A stretch of DNA of 64,000 nucleotides from Streptomyces sp. DvalAA-43. GTDB taxonomy: Bacteria; Actinomycetota; Actinomycetes; Streptomycetales; Streptomycetaceae. The notes under the pieces were generated by a model. The model saw nothing but the letters and a program-made list of their open reading frames with translations. It did not search any database and was not told the DNA's origin. Each line of letters starts with the position of its first letter. The stretch's first letter is position 1. The position numbers were made by a program, and so were the translations under genes. The stretch is from contig NZ_FMBW01000001.1 in the NCBI RefSeq assembly GCF_900091725.1, positions 62,001 to 126,000 on the forward strand. Direction: 5' to 3'. Of this stretch, positions 39,901-46,062 are shown one piece after another.

Positions 39901-42577
39901 GGGCTCCATCGCCCCCTCTCCGGCGGGCAGCGGGGGGAACACCGGCGAGACGGAGACCCTCAAGGCCACCTCGGCCGACGGAACCCAGAAGAACATCAAG
40001 CCCAAGACCGGCCGGGCGATCCTGTTCTCGATCCCCACGGACTGGCTCGGCGAGGCGACGATCGCCCGGGGCAAGGTCGCGGGCATGTTCGGGCCCGGAA
40101 GCACGTCCCAAGCGGTTGAGTACCAGACCAATGTCCTGACCTGGGTACGGGAGGACGTGGCCCGCGAGCTGGGGCTGATCGACGACACGACCTTCCCGAC
40201 CGAGGTGACCGGTGCCTGGACCGCGGTGGCGGCGGCGAGCAAGGCGTGGGTGGACGCGGACAAGGCGTACTGGAAGCTCAGGCGCAGCCTCACCGAATCG
40301 GTGGGAACCAATGCGCCCGATCTCAGCCAGCTGGATGAGCTCGAAACGAAGAGGACCAGTGCTCATGATGCGATGCGGGAGTTCCGCCGGGTACGTGCGG
40401 CGGCGGACCGGCTCACCCGCTGGTACCACCAGAGCCCCCGCCCCGACGGCCCCCCGCCGCCCCCGGTGACCTTCACGGCCCCCGCCAAGGCGAAGGCGGT
40501 TGTTCCCAAGTACACGGGCACGGCGTTCACCCCGGCCACGGGGACGGACACCGCCGGTGACCCGAAGACGATCGTCTCCCCGTCCGGTGACACCTACACA
40601 CTGCGGGACGTGCCCGAGGACGGCGACGCCTTCTTCCACGCGCTGACGGCGGGCCTCCGGCACACGGGCACCCCATTGCCGGGCCCGACCGGTGACCCGG
40701 CCGACACCGATACGCCCCTCACCACCCTGCTCGACCGGATGACGGGGACCCTGACGGACGACTCGGGCGACCTGCTGGACTTCACGACGCCGGATCTCCT
40801 CGACACGTTCACCCCTCAGGAACTGGCCGACGGCGGCCCCACGTACGCCGAAGGCTCCCCCGAGGCCCGCGAGTTCGCGGATGCCGCCCGCACCTTGCCC
40901 TTGTACGGCGAGCTGAGGACCAACGAGCGCAGAGCCCTGGCGCTCACCCAACTACGGCGCGCCGGCGACTCGCCCAACGACACCGGCTGGGACCACGGAG
41001 CCGCGGACCTGCTGCCCGCGCTCGCCGCCAGGACCTTCGACGTCACGGTGACCGTGGTCCGGGACGACGGCACGTTCCAGGAATTCGCCCCGCCGTCCAC
41101 CACTCCGTCCACCGGCCACGTAGTGCTGTACCTCAAGGACCGCCACTACCAGGCGGCATTGGCGCCCAGGCCCCAGGTGCAGGACCAGGTCCAGGTCCAG
41201 GAGCAGGACCAAAACCAGAACCAGGATCAGGACCGCGAAGCGGAACGAGAGGCGAGGCACAGGCGCGAAGCGGAACGCGAAGCCGAACGCGAAGCCATAC
41301 GCAAGCGCGAAGCCGAACGCCAAGCCGAACGAGAAGCGGAACGCCAAGCCGAACGCGAAGCCATACGCAAGCGCGAAGCCGAACGCCAAGCCGAACGAGA
41401 GGCAAGGCGCAAGCGCGAAGCCGAACAGGAAGCGGAACGCAAGCGGGCACAGAAGGAAAAGCAGGAGCGGGAACAGGCGCGAGAGCAAGCACGGAAGCAG
41501 AAGGAAGAGCAAGAAAAGGCGGAGAAGCGGAGAAGGAAACAAGAACAGGAAAGAGAAAAGGAACAAAACCAGGAGCACGCACAGAAACAAGCACGCAAAC
41601 ACAAACGAGCAGAAGCACGGAAACAAAAACAAAAACAAGCACGCAACCAAGCACGAGAACAAAGGTGGGAAGAAGAGCAAGAACAGACACGGGAACACGA
41701 GCAGGAAGAAAACCAGGAGCAGGAAGCAGAAGCGGAGCAGACACAGGACCTGAACCAGGACCGGGAACAGGACCGGGAACAAGACCAGGACCAGGAAACG
41801 ATCCTGGAGGAAGACGACCGGAGCGACAGAGACGAGCCGGAGTCGAGCTCCTCCACGCGCGACGGCCAGCACAACGACACCGAGCGCAAGCGGGCGCAGA
41901 AGCAGGAGAAGCAGAAGCGGGAACAGGCGCGAGAGCAAGCACGGAAGCAGAACGAGAAGCAAAAGAAGGCGGAGAAGCGGAGAAGGAAACAAGAACAGGA
42001 AAGAGAAAAGGAACAAAACCAGGAGCACGCACAGAAACAAGCACGCAAACACAAACGAGCAGAAGCACGGAAACAAAAACAAAAACAAGCACGCAACCAA
42101 GCACGAGAACAAAGGTGGGAAGAAGAGCAAGAACAGACACGGGAACAGGAACAGGAAGAAAACCAGGAGCAGGAGCAGGAGCAGGAGCGGGAGCAGGAGC
42201 AGCCAGAGGTGCCGGATGGGCCCGACGAGCCGAACGAGCCCGACCAGCCCATGGCCCCGGCTCCTCCCCCGCCTGCGGGCCACAACAACCCGTCGGTTCC
42301 CCTCCCCACCTCACCCGAGTTCCTGGGCTGGGTCCTCGATACTCACGGCGTGCGTAACTTCCGAGTGCACAGTGCACAGCTGAGCCAGGTCACTGGGATC
42401 GACGGCGCGATGGCAGAACTGGCGCTGCTCGGGAGATCCGCGACCCTGGGCGAATTGGGCCTGACCGACGATCAGATACTGCGGGTACTGGCGCGCAACC
42501 AGTACGCGTCTCAGGATGCGGTGACGTACCTGCGCAGGAACGAACGGTACGCAGCAATCCTCAGACACGAGGACTAG
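30938..42577 (+). CDS. Giant type VII-linked multidomain protein (3879 aa)
   Basis: Order of parts: helical head with a long hydrophobic stretch (about 112-136); Ser/Thr/Gly linker (about 340-600); alpha/beta domain (604-768); a caspase-like segment with His985 (FFAAHG) and Cys1030 (LYACATG) matching the clan CD pattern HG...AC; linkers rich in Thr and Asn; four beta-rich modules (about 1330-2770); an OTU-like domain (3205-3410) with DGDAFFHAL, where the catalytic Cys is Ala3231, while His3403 (DRHYQAAL) remains; a Glu/Arg/Lys/Gln coiled coil (3412-3765); a helical C-terminal domain. The Cys-containing segment resembles what I recall as lonely Cys domain giants of Streptomyces. No immunity gene is recognised. 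The 3' part has low-GC codons and a 182-bp exact repeat. Secretion by the adjacent ESX system and self-cleavage are hypotheses. Confidence 0.85.
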   Translation: MSIKATPELNNLLFVLIGERLLQADEDLAYASRRPYHRLSGRLTDLSSEIEGSVVGISRSLPPQVGANYLQSMRLFIDNGGTNHLREFSDQLKTIGDGRTETSMNITESKWQIIAELIRLMIELLVIFVMSFFTAGTTASDAAVAKGRSRVVVLTALDTLLKRTHLMPSLSEAFEEAFMNFAVRLAMMAAGPDGRRPKGFDWKAIAQDGVFGAFAGLFHGVFSSGMGKFLKNFKGPNPTKNLTKDVTGKVPPPKFSVKNLVKTGVKDTKDFLVSGGSEAVAEIVAGGLMTGKWSTSWDTFLGSGISGKAESVLSSGAAKPGNWVQNNFKNIPTSSRNDGNGTGSDSGGGTDSGTGTSTGNTTATSPGAGTGSGSGTGAGGGSGSRKGSNPTNDTDAPGRTESTDQPGHTEETGQNEQTDQPGENGHTGPTSKTPPSGSTNPSDSDGPPTKESVNTSSKDDQVHTAPSGDTHDTSRGDQQQNDDAAPSRDERTPQTQQTQQDSEATPPQTDTDTGADTNTDTTAETKADETGESNGSNGSNGSNDSRSPDDDTEPSTGLLTEDGSSDTGQLPSAPESPATPQATPPTDMANHRPGATPPPQETALRRELSKQLTDNKGGVTIFVDGAADIDHQAAATLLMGSLDGLGYKGPITAIVPADVRKKLEPLLSDELSARVTWESRTFDPDIPTADRRASGESGAQGLVLVAAGDRLDHDGDAATRFLNFMGADQAVVLGPSARDTSRRYRYSRPDADSVTEVTDLETVEESYESHAPVDRRPTTPPVAVSSRPDPANRPPTSSRSTLPTDDGRTRTESREPTPVPASDLAPEVEPAPAFTSATGPVRKPETEPEPKKKEQERTPEPRPEPVNDAETETAQNDAPITNAHPPVAAGSSGTPPRLVLRSARSTDDPTTDSDDIVRHTITDNSSDSSFLASYSPSDWSQRGQRFSTVVTSPTYQDHHHSEQSLYRKPRQLPWHDQKVSFFAAHGTPTRVKLTKNDGTEIVISGRELGRYLEHSADLGPKDRPIVLYACATGAAPTHGGLSVAQHVANLTGRTVYAPTTTAGTAIDSAQQIRPVLFRDSAENPGQWVSYAPEPSGAELTVLARAAGLHPPADTEGTPDTAGSSTATGSPVSEDTPGPWATTRTLQLVRTLRGTFGPQIEQSPGHHDLLAALGSLDNERFGGDDSVWAPYRDGRMTPDLLRRITDELSGTDRPGLERYADLFSRVGTASGGSGVGPDAGAHQDDARSPSRDVTQEAGESSQAQPSTSTAGITNTANTTNTANTTNTTNTTNTTDATNTTDAVETEAVVQLVAAQLDTQRPATVDTAMTPAPAAGAIQQFPGDLRLPAYITGDGENGDSAFTYGQSEVTQRGVENILAHIDSSALPVPARNAARAENNPLAELEQALRTSPHVFHGDGWVSAPFKDTSGRIRQLRVSQRPQAPWSMLTNATGDPITLDPVKVDQIHRSQITSGKSQTVSSARQFGLSVPLGPPSGPIKPFGRVGLTLGFTKSVDFNLQDQTLSQVESRHGDESHLYLGDVMYTVELTDPAPKKPTAVNRIARRLGMPDTHQEAGQPAPLTFGVKDGLLLRLPDNLTVIPTAEHAPEVMALGEHSDYRMVHTEGVGPVSDIHAWAVGETGAVVGSTMHAEITRFLSSENFIRLADRMAHGPVTSQPLFTESGTPAGLLVVDKVVPGRATRISGTSAVEMRDAIQRVIKNDRSTSTAYSQDVQITVGPSFSFAQYATSAAQPRVQAAFFAQGGNRSTRTTGFGGAGSRKTVGRAKKVRTELYLVQKTVHVRKTGQEHATPHTIWAVDRMTRAEARRLAGWDDGSTLRTRTAPTSRTTHPAPESSPAAGGSNEVTAAANASNAVTAPATTQPGEPTAPVYLPENHPTLLGMARVEAFLPGDGPSAPPSTSPNTTDNAAGSSTTPPTTPPPTSPPANAFLTELTDNVIAAVAERHPGIVAPLADFTGPTDKTKGWRGNNHFSAALLNTITLMDALSHHSMAGQLESFVSDGVRIRLVDTTGTKRKYRTILVKGALTGRRYEGTRNELILRSSTHANQRLDSSGTVSHTREFGIDVGVSARQNAADAFGQPLNSGVISPAGRYAWQKNRKTGSGATVAYEPLHATSGPSHVFSYQLDVSVTSGGFWRFRQPLRVLGVLGTGYSVGRNTEVDLIGGAATRPAMTGRILLNVPDEHIPTSPPKPSTTALAVSPLTTREVQALLDGSPEPTTSDTKGKGRATDGPADGMELTTPPKSQHPFGNLPHQVIGVAGSSELTQRVQTTLQQGSGDAWQFTLYGSTPHDAVMRQFQPQVIASFLDQSISNSGMRMVELFGAGPYVNRMGRLTHRVSLQNALVQSKPVSVETEQTLGAETQVNHATTSVTVAKLNLGFAYARSHDGRPSPVGTYGLVLNGTWSDGRTATVTNTVAVDNDRDDESPKYLVSADIKHEVGFSTRANGLAGPLRVVLPALQSHFAGFQLSLPGGWLGHVPEKTAHRIGLVGATLPPAPRYQEDSWSPAPWLRDTPFGSFPVNSLDSAKAAQDFAKLLKSRGVDDAGRDHILDMVTPRALLALRQQMSATGGGVTAVTRTAWSSLGEVHIGSQRATVRIELIQTETEFDGIDHSVTFQETLGMTETVDVAISKARSRAAGFSITEALRTGNPKVPNAGPALSESISATQQRAATTSTARLKNYTFYPNEPHADFLVQYELRMVLVNSDGTELSSGNSSVGTLREQLPLSLAVPDIDDAPAENQASASASQQISEIQEIQETRPQRNTVVSPAQRVSPPPTVTVRRPGQLTDAEITAWRQQGVPQAFTMPANGFMPRRITQADTALNAAQLAMAKAYNAKLPHLPRSANNTRLTGQALTQVVAAARKSGPAPQGGASGQALSDGLSSTQTAAFFANTATDSGYLAAALHDDALVMDTQGSYRLFSKPRLGEAVLLSVAAEATMESPERQTTSADTTSAETGAQSTTINATIGTAAPSVGSIAPSPAGSGGNTGETETLKATSADGTQKNIKPKTGRAILFSIPTDWLGEATIARGKVAGMFGPGSTSQAVEYQTNVLTWVREDVARELGLIDDTTFPTEVTGAWTAVAAASKAWVDADKAYWKLRRSLTESVGTNAPDLSQLDELETKRTSAHDAMREFRRVRAAADRLTRWYHQSPRPDGPPPPPVTFTAPAKAKAVVPKYTGTAFTPATGTDTAGDPKTIVSPSGDTYTLRDVPEDGDAFFHALTAGLRHTGTPLPGPTGDPADTDTPLTTLLDRMTGTLTDDSGDLLDFTTPDLLDTFTPQELADGGPTYAEGSPEAREFADAARTLPLYGELRTNERRALALTQLRRAGDSPNDTGWDHGAADLLPALAARTFDVTVTVVRDDGTFQEFAPPSTTPSTGHVVLYLKDRHYQAALAPRPQVQDQVQVQEQDQNQNQDQDREAEREARHRREAEREAEREAIRKREAERQAEREAERQAEREAIRKREAERQAEREARRKREAEQEAERKRAQKEKQEREQAREQARKQKEEQEKAEKRRRKQEQEREKEQNQEHAQKQARKHKRAEARKQKQKQARNQAREQRWEEEQEQTREHEQEENQEQEAEAEQTQDLNQDREQDREQDQDQETILEEDDRSDRDEPESSSSTRDGQHNDTERKRAQKQEKQKREQAREQARKQNEKQKKAEKRRRKQEQEREKEQNQEHAQKQARKHKRAEARKQKQKQARNQAREQRWEEEQEQTREQEQEENQEQEQEQEREQEQPEVPDGPDEPNEPDQPMAPAPPPPAGHNNPSVPLPTSPEFLGWVLDTHGVRNFRVHSAQLSQVTGIDGAMAELALLGRSATLGELGLTDDQILRVLARNQYASQDAVTYLRRNERYAAILRHED
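34751..34838 (+). repeat. Asn-Thr coding microrepeat
   Basis: Degenerate 9/18-bp repeats (unit ACGAACACT or GCGAACACT) encode NTTNTTNTT-like linker sequence in the giant gene, between the caspase-like part and the first beta-rich module. Confidence 0.7.
41281..41400 (+). repeat. 66-bp coding repeat in coiled coil
   Basis: 41281-41334 and 41347-41400 are identical over 54 bases, offset 66 bp (22 residues). They encode an AEREAIRKREAERQ-type heptad-rich unit. Confidence 0.8.
41516..42147 (+). repeat. 182-bp exact direct repeat inside the giant gene
   Basis: Bases 41516-41697 are identical to 41966-42147, offset 450 bp. The flanks (from about 41461 and 41911) are also highly similar. It encodes two copies of a Lys/Gln/Arg-rich coiled-coil block using AAA, AAC and CAA codons that are rare in this organism. 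Confidence 0.88.
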
Positions 42578-42588
42578 GAACCCGCGAC

Positions 42589-43302
42589 GTGGACGTCCGA
42601 CACGACGCCATGACGGACACGAACCGAGGCACAGGGACAGAGATGCAGAACACCGACGAGGCGGGCGACCGGACGCTGCCCCCCGTGCCCGACCACATTC
42701 GGGAGGCCGCGCGCGAGGCGCCGGACCACTGGATCGGTGTCGTCGACCCCGCGTGGACCGACGCCGCCCCGCCTCCGCCCTGGGCCGTGGCCGGGGAATG
42801 GCGTTCCGGGCTCGACGGCGATGTCGTGGAGTGGCAGGCCAACGACGACTACAGGCCGTCCCCACTCGCACTGGGCTGGCCCGAACCCACCGATCCCGTC
42901 GACGCCGCCGTACAGTTGGCCGTCACCGGATACGGATCCCTGGACGATGCCGTGGAGGCGTTGGCCGGGGCAGAGGTCATGGTGCTCCGGGGGCCGGACG
43001 GCGGCCCGTTGAGCGTCATCGGGGCGGACGGCGCGCCCGCGGTGCCGGTCTTCACCGCCGTACCCCACCAGCCGTTCGAGGGCGCGCTGGCGCACGACCG
43101 GGTCTCCGTCGCCGACCTGGTACGGGGCCTCGCGCCCGACGAAGACCGTCTGTCGGTCAATCCGGCAGGCCCCGCACGTATCTCGCTGAACGCACGTCAG
43201 GTGATCGACGTGCTCCGTCCCACCGGTTCCACCCTGGCGACCAGTTCCACCGGTTCACGCCTCACCGTCCCCACCAGTTCCGTCATCCAGAGGACTCCAT
43301 GA
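42589..43302 (+). CDS. Type VII secretion-associated SseB-like protein
   Basis: 237 residues, no signal peptide. The N-terminal third contains Pro-rich sequence with Trp pairs (PDHWIGVVDPAW, GEWRSG), then an alternating alpha/beta part like SseB N-terminal domains (DDAVEALAGAEVMVLRG, GADGAPAVPVFTAVPHQPF, RVSVADLVRGLAPDEDRLSVNPAG). I recall such proteins as type VII secretion system-associated in Streptomyces. It follows the giant by 11 bases and ends overlapping the next start (ATGA). The start GTG 42589 has AGGA 9 bases upstream. ATG 42610 and ATG 42643 are alternatives. A role as a chaperone or immunity-type partner of the giant is possible but unproven. Confidence 0.7.
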   Translation: MDVRHDAMTDTNRGTGTEMQNTDEAGDRTLPPVPDHIREAAREAPDHWIGVVDPAWTDAAPPPPWAVAGEWRSGLDGDVVEWQANDDYRPSPLALGWPEPTDPVDAAVQLAVTGYGSLDDAVEALAGAEVMVLRGPDGGPLSVIGADGAPAVPVFTAVPHQPFEGALAHDRVSVADLVRGLAPDEDRLSVNPAGPARISLNARQVIDVLRPTGSTLATSSTGSRLTVPTSSVIQRTP

Positions 43303-44732
43303 CCACGTCCAAGAACGAAGAGACAGAGGCCACCTCCGAGTCGGAGGTCCACGCCACCGCGGAGGCCACCGGCGGGACCTCGACCCGGACCGCTCCCGCC
43401 ACCCCCGCCGCTTCCACCGCTTCCACCGCTTCCACGAAGGTCGGCGGCACGACGGGCGAGGCCAAGCCGTCCACGCCTTCGGAGGAGTCCGCCGAGAAGA
43501 AGAACGAGAAGCAGGCGGCAGAAGCAGAGGGCCAGGGACCGAGTTCCCCGGCGACGGCCGAGGCCAAGGCCGAGGGCGAAGCCGCGACCACCCCCGCCAC
43601 CGCCGAAGGCGAGGGCGCCACCGCAACAACCACCGCCACCGCCACCGCCGAAGAGGAAGCCGCCTCCATAGCCACGGGCACGGCGACCACCACGGCCGAC
43701 GCCCCCGAGAAGGTGGGCCGCCCGAACAAGGCGCTCCTCGCGGGTGCGGCCATCGCGGGCGTGCTGCTGGTGACCGTCCCGTTCCTGGTCCACACCGGCG
43801 GCGGCGACGACGGCCGGCGCAACGCCGGCAACGGCGAGGCCCCCGGCACGGTGCTCGGCTCCGGCAAGGGCGACATGCCCGGCGTGTTCGCGTCCGCCGC
43901 CCCCTCGCCCCGTACGGGCTCCGGCAAGCAGCCGCCCCGCGGCGAGGACGGCAAGGGCGGCGGCCCCTCGGCCGACGGCCCCGACGGGTCCCAGCCACTC
44001 AACGAGGGCGGGGGCACCGCGGGCGGCAGCACCGGAGGAGGCGGCGACACCGGGACCAACGACGACCCGGATCAGAAGTCCACCGACGGCAAGAAGACCA
44101 CGACCGGGAACACGACCACCAACCGGAAGAACACCACCACCAAGACCGGAACCGGCAGCACATCGACCGGAACCGGGGGCGGCACCCCCGCGAAGACCAC
44201 CCCGCAGTCGAACGTGGTCTACACGGGCGTGGCCGGTCGCGGCTGCCCCACCCCGGCGGGCGGCGGCTACCAGCAGGACCACTTCTTCACCGACGGCAGC
44301 GCCGGCTGGTACACCCCGTCGTCCGGCGGCTGGACGGGCAACGGCTGCAACGGGAGCTACGCCTCCATCCCGATGTCCGGCAGCACCACGACCGACATGC
44401 AGAACCGCGTCAAGTGGTGGTGGAAGCCCGGTAGCCGGGCCCGTACCTGCCAGATCTCCGTATACGTCCCGAACAACGGCTCCGTGCAGTACGTGGGCGG
44501 CCACCCCACGAAGTACCACGTGCTGGTGAACGCCAACGACGCCTCGTCCATGTACAGCAGCTTCACGCTCAACCAGACCGCCCACCGCGGTCAGTGGGTC
44601 GACGCGGGCACCTTCCCCATGAAGGGCTCCACGATCGGGGTCAAGCTGCTCGACCGGGGCGACGACTGGTCCAAGGGGTGGGAGAAGGCGCACCACGCCG
44701 CCGCCCAGATGAAGGTGACCTGCCGCTCCTGA
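43299..44732 (+). CDS. Membrane-anchored golvesin-type domain protein
   Basis: 477 residues. A long Thr/Ala/Glu-rich cytoplasmic N-terminus (residues 1-140) is followed by one membrane helix (about 145-166, LLAGAAIAGVLLVTVPFLV). A Gly/Ser/Thr linker then leads to an extracytoplasmic domain of about 170 residues (303-477) with four Cys and a golvesin/Xly CBD-like core (KYHVLVNANDASSMYSSF, GQWVDAGTFPMKG, IGVKLLDRGDDW). Such domains sit on the outer face and may bind cell wall or a partner. It overlaps the SseB-like gene by 4 bases and ends the type VII array with a strong hairpin 14 bases downstream. It could anchor or receive exported substrates. This is inferred. Confidence 0.75.
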   Translation: MTTSKNEETEATSESEVHATAEATGGTSTRTAPATPAASTASTASTKVGGTTGEAKPSTPSEESAEKKNEKQAAEAEGQGPSSPATAEAKAEGEAATTPATAEGEGATATTTATATAEEEAASIATGTATTTADAPEKVGRPNKALLAGAAIAGVLLVTVPFLVHTGGGDDGRRNAGNGEAPGTVLGSGKGDMPGVFASAAPSPRTGSGKQPPRGEDGKGGGPSADGPDGSQPLNEGGGTAGGSTGGGGDTGTNDDPDQKSTDGKKTTTGNTTTNRKNTTTKTGTGSTSTGTGGGTPAKTTPQSNVVYTGVAGRGCPTPAGGGYQQDHFFTDGSAGWYTPSSGGWTGNGCNGSYASIPMSGSTTTDMQNRVKWWWKPGSRARTCQISVYVPNNGSVQYVGGHPTKYHVLVNANDASSMYSSFTLNQTAHRGQWVDAGTFPMKGSTIGVKLLDRGDDWSKGWEKAHHAAAQMKVTCRS

Positions 44733-44746
44733 CGCGCCGCCGATAG

Positions 44747-44772
44747 CAGCCGGCCCCGACCGGGGCCGGCTG
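44747..44772. terminator. Terminator of the type VII substrate operon
   Basis: Perfect 11-bp stem CAGCCGGCCCC (44747-44757) with GGGGCCGGCTG (44762-44772), 4-base loop, followed by TT. Confidence 0.8.
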
Positions 44773-44881
44773 TTCCCTGTTCCGGTGGCCCCCATGAGGC
44801 GGTACGTCGTCCCACTCGACGGGCAGGTCATCACCGGCGGGTACCCGGCGGCGGTCGAGCTGCGGGCAGGGCCCCGGGGGC

Positions 44882-45841
44882 CTACCGCTCCGCGAAGCGG
44901 TCGAACGCCGCGTACACCGCCTCGCTCATGGCGGCGCTCCCCTTGTGTCCCGCGTCCTCGATGACCACGAGTTCCGCGCCGGGCCAGGCATGGGCGAGTT
45001 CCCAGGCCGTGTCGAGCGGTCCGCTGATGTCGAGGCGGCCGTGGATCAGGACACCGGGGATGCCCGCCAGGCGTCCCGCGTCACGGATCAGCTGCCCCTC
45101 CTCCAGCCAGGCCGCGTGGGAGAAGTAGTGCGAGCAGATCCGTACCAGCGCCAGCATGGCCCGGGGCGGCCTGCCGCCGTACGGGTGGGGCACGCCGTTC
45201 GGCTCGGCTGAGAGGACCGCGTCCTCCCAGGCACACCAGTCGGTCGCGGCCTTGGACCGTACATCCGGGTCTGGGTGTTCCATGAGGCGCGCGTACGCCG
45301 CGAGGAGGTCGCCGTCCCGGTCCGCCTCGGGAACACCGTCCCGGAACCGCTGCCACGCCTCCGGGAAGAACCGGCCCGAGCCCCGGTAGAGCCAGTCGAT
45401 CTCGTGGCGACGGGTGCTGGTGACCGAGGCGAGCACGATCTCCGACACCCGCTCCGGGTGCCGCTCGGCGTAGGCGAGGCTGAGTGTGGAGCCCCAGGAG
45501 CCGCCGAACAGCAACCACCGGTCGACGCCGAGGTGTTCGCGCAGCAGCTCCATGTCGGCGATCAGATGCTCGGTGGTGTTGAGCGCCATGTCGGTGGTGG
45601 GGTCGGCGGCGTGGGGTGTGCTCCGGCCGCAGCCGCGCTGGTCGAAGAGGATGATCCGGTAGCGCTCCGGGTCGAAGGACTTGCGCGGGCCCGTCGAGCA
45701 GCCCGAACCGGGGCCGCCGTGGACGACGAGAGCGGGCTTGCCTTCGGGGTTTCCGCAGGTCTCCCAGTAGATGAGGTTTCCGTCGCCGGTATCGAGCATG
45801 CCGTGGTCGTAGGGGTCGATCGGCGGGTACGGGGCCGTCAT
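44882..45841 (-). CDS. pip: Proline iminopeptidase
   Basis: 319 residues, alpha/beta hydrolase of peptidase family S33. It has the oxyanion and substrate loop HGGPGSG, nucleophile Ser115 in GGSWGS, RGCGRSTPH (a family landmark) and a C-terminal HKGS (His in DAGHKG). No signal peptide, so it is cytoplasmic, releasing N-terminal proline from peptides. The start ATG 45841 has GGAGGAG just upstream. It is transcribed divergently from a Tat-exported hydrolase gene, and the region between contains a GTCACC-N9-GGTGAC palindrome and a 12-bp repeat tract. The length (about 313-319 residues) fits the family. Confidence 0.93.
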   Translation of the reverse strand: MTAPYPPIDPYDHGMLDTGDGNLIYWETCGNPEGKPALVVHGGPGSGCSTGPRKSFDPERYRIILFDQRGCGRSTPHAADPTTDMALNTTEHLIADMELLREHLGVDRWLLFGGSWGSTLSLAYAERHPERVSEIVLASVTSTRRHEIDWLYRGSGRFFPEAWQRFRDGVPEADRDGDLLAAYARLMEHPDPDVRSKAATDWCAWEDAVLSAEPNGVPHPYGGRPPRAMLALVRICSHYFSHAAWLEEGQLIRDAGRLAGIPGVLIHGRLDISGPLDTAWELAHAWPGAELVVIEDAGHKGSAAMSEAVYAAFDRFAER

Positions 45842-45906
45842 GTCCGGTTCTCCTCCATCGAGTTCGCCAAAGGCACGAGCCGGACACTATATGCATGAAT
45901 CACTGA

Positions 45907-45929
45907 CGTCACCTGTTTGACCGGTGACG
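45907..45929. promoter_or_regulatory. CGNR-type operator candidate, site 1
   Basis: CGTCACC (45907-45913), 9-base spacer, GGTGACG (45923-45929): a 23-bp palindrome with perfect 7-bp arms. TTGACC (45917-45922) in the centre could be a -35. It lies between the iminopeptidase and the hydrolase genes. It is 20 of 24 identical to the site at 47147 when one flanking base is included. Confidence 0.6.
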
Positions 45930-45960
45930 CATCGCATGGGACAGTCGTGCGCAGTCGGAC

Positions 45961-46044
45961 CCGTCCATCAGTCCGTACATCGACCCATACATCGCTCTGT
46001 CCACCGACCCGTACATCGATCCGCGCACCGCCGCGCACATCGAC
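45961..46044 (+). repeat. Seven 12-bp tandem repeats in leader of hydrolase gene
   Basis: Seven consecutive 12-mers with consensus CCGTACATCGAC, degenerate at 2-4 positions each, end 18 bases before the ATG at 46063. Their regular spacing is exact throughout. Confidence 0.75.
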
Positions 46045-46062
46045 ACACACGGAGGGCTTCAC

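Noticed and set aside
39107..40951. Minus-strand ORF of 614 codons inside the giant gene
   Set aside because: Shadow frame; the plus strand carries the OTU-like domain and linked regions.
41281..42240. Repeats considered as a CRISPR array
   Set aside because: No unique spacers of constant length between palindromic repeats; the repeats are in-frame coding coiled-coil units.
40952..42377. Leu/Phe-rich and Cys/Ser-rich ORFs opposite the coiled coil
   Set aside because: They mirror the Glu/Lys/Gln codons on the plus strand; the Phe/Leu runs look like membrane helices only because of the repeat. No start or ribosome site.
42753..44732. Longer start of the golvesin protein at 42753
   Set aside because: The upstream part is the shadow of the SseB-like gene. 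ATG 43299 overlaps the previous stop, a typical coupled start.
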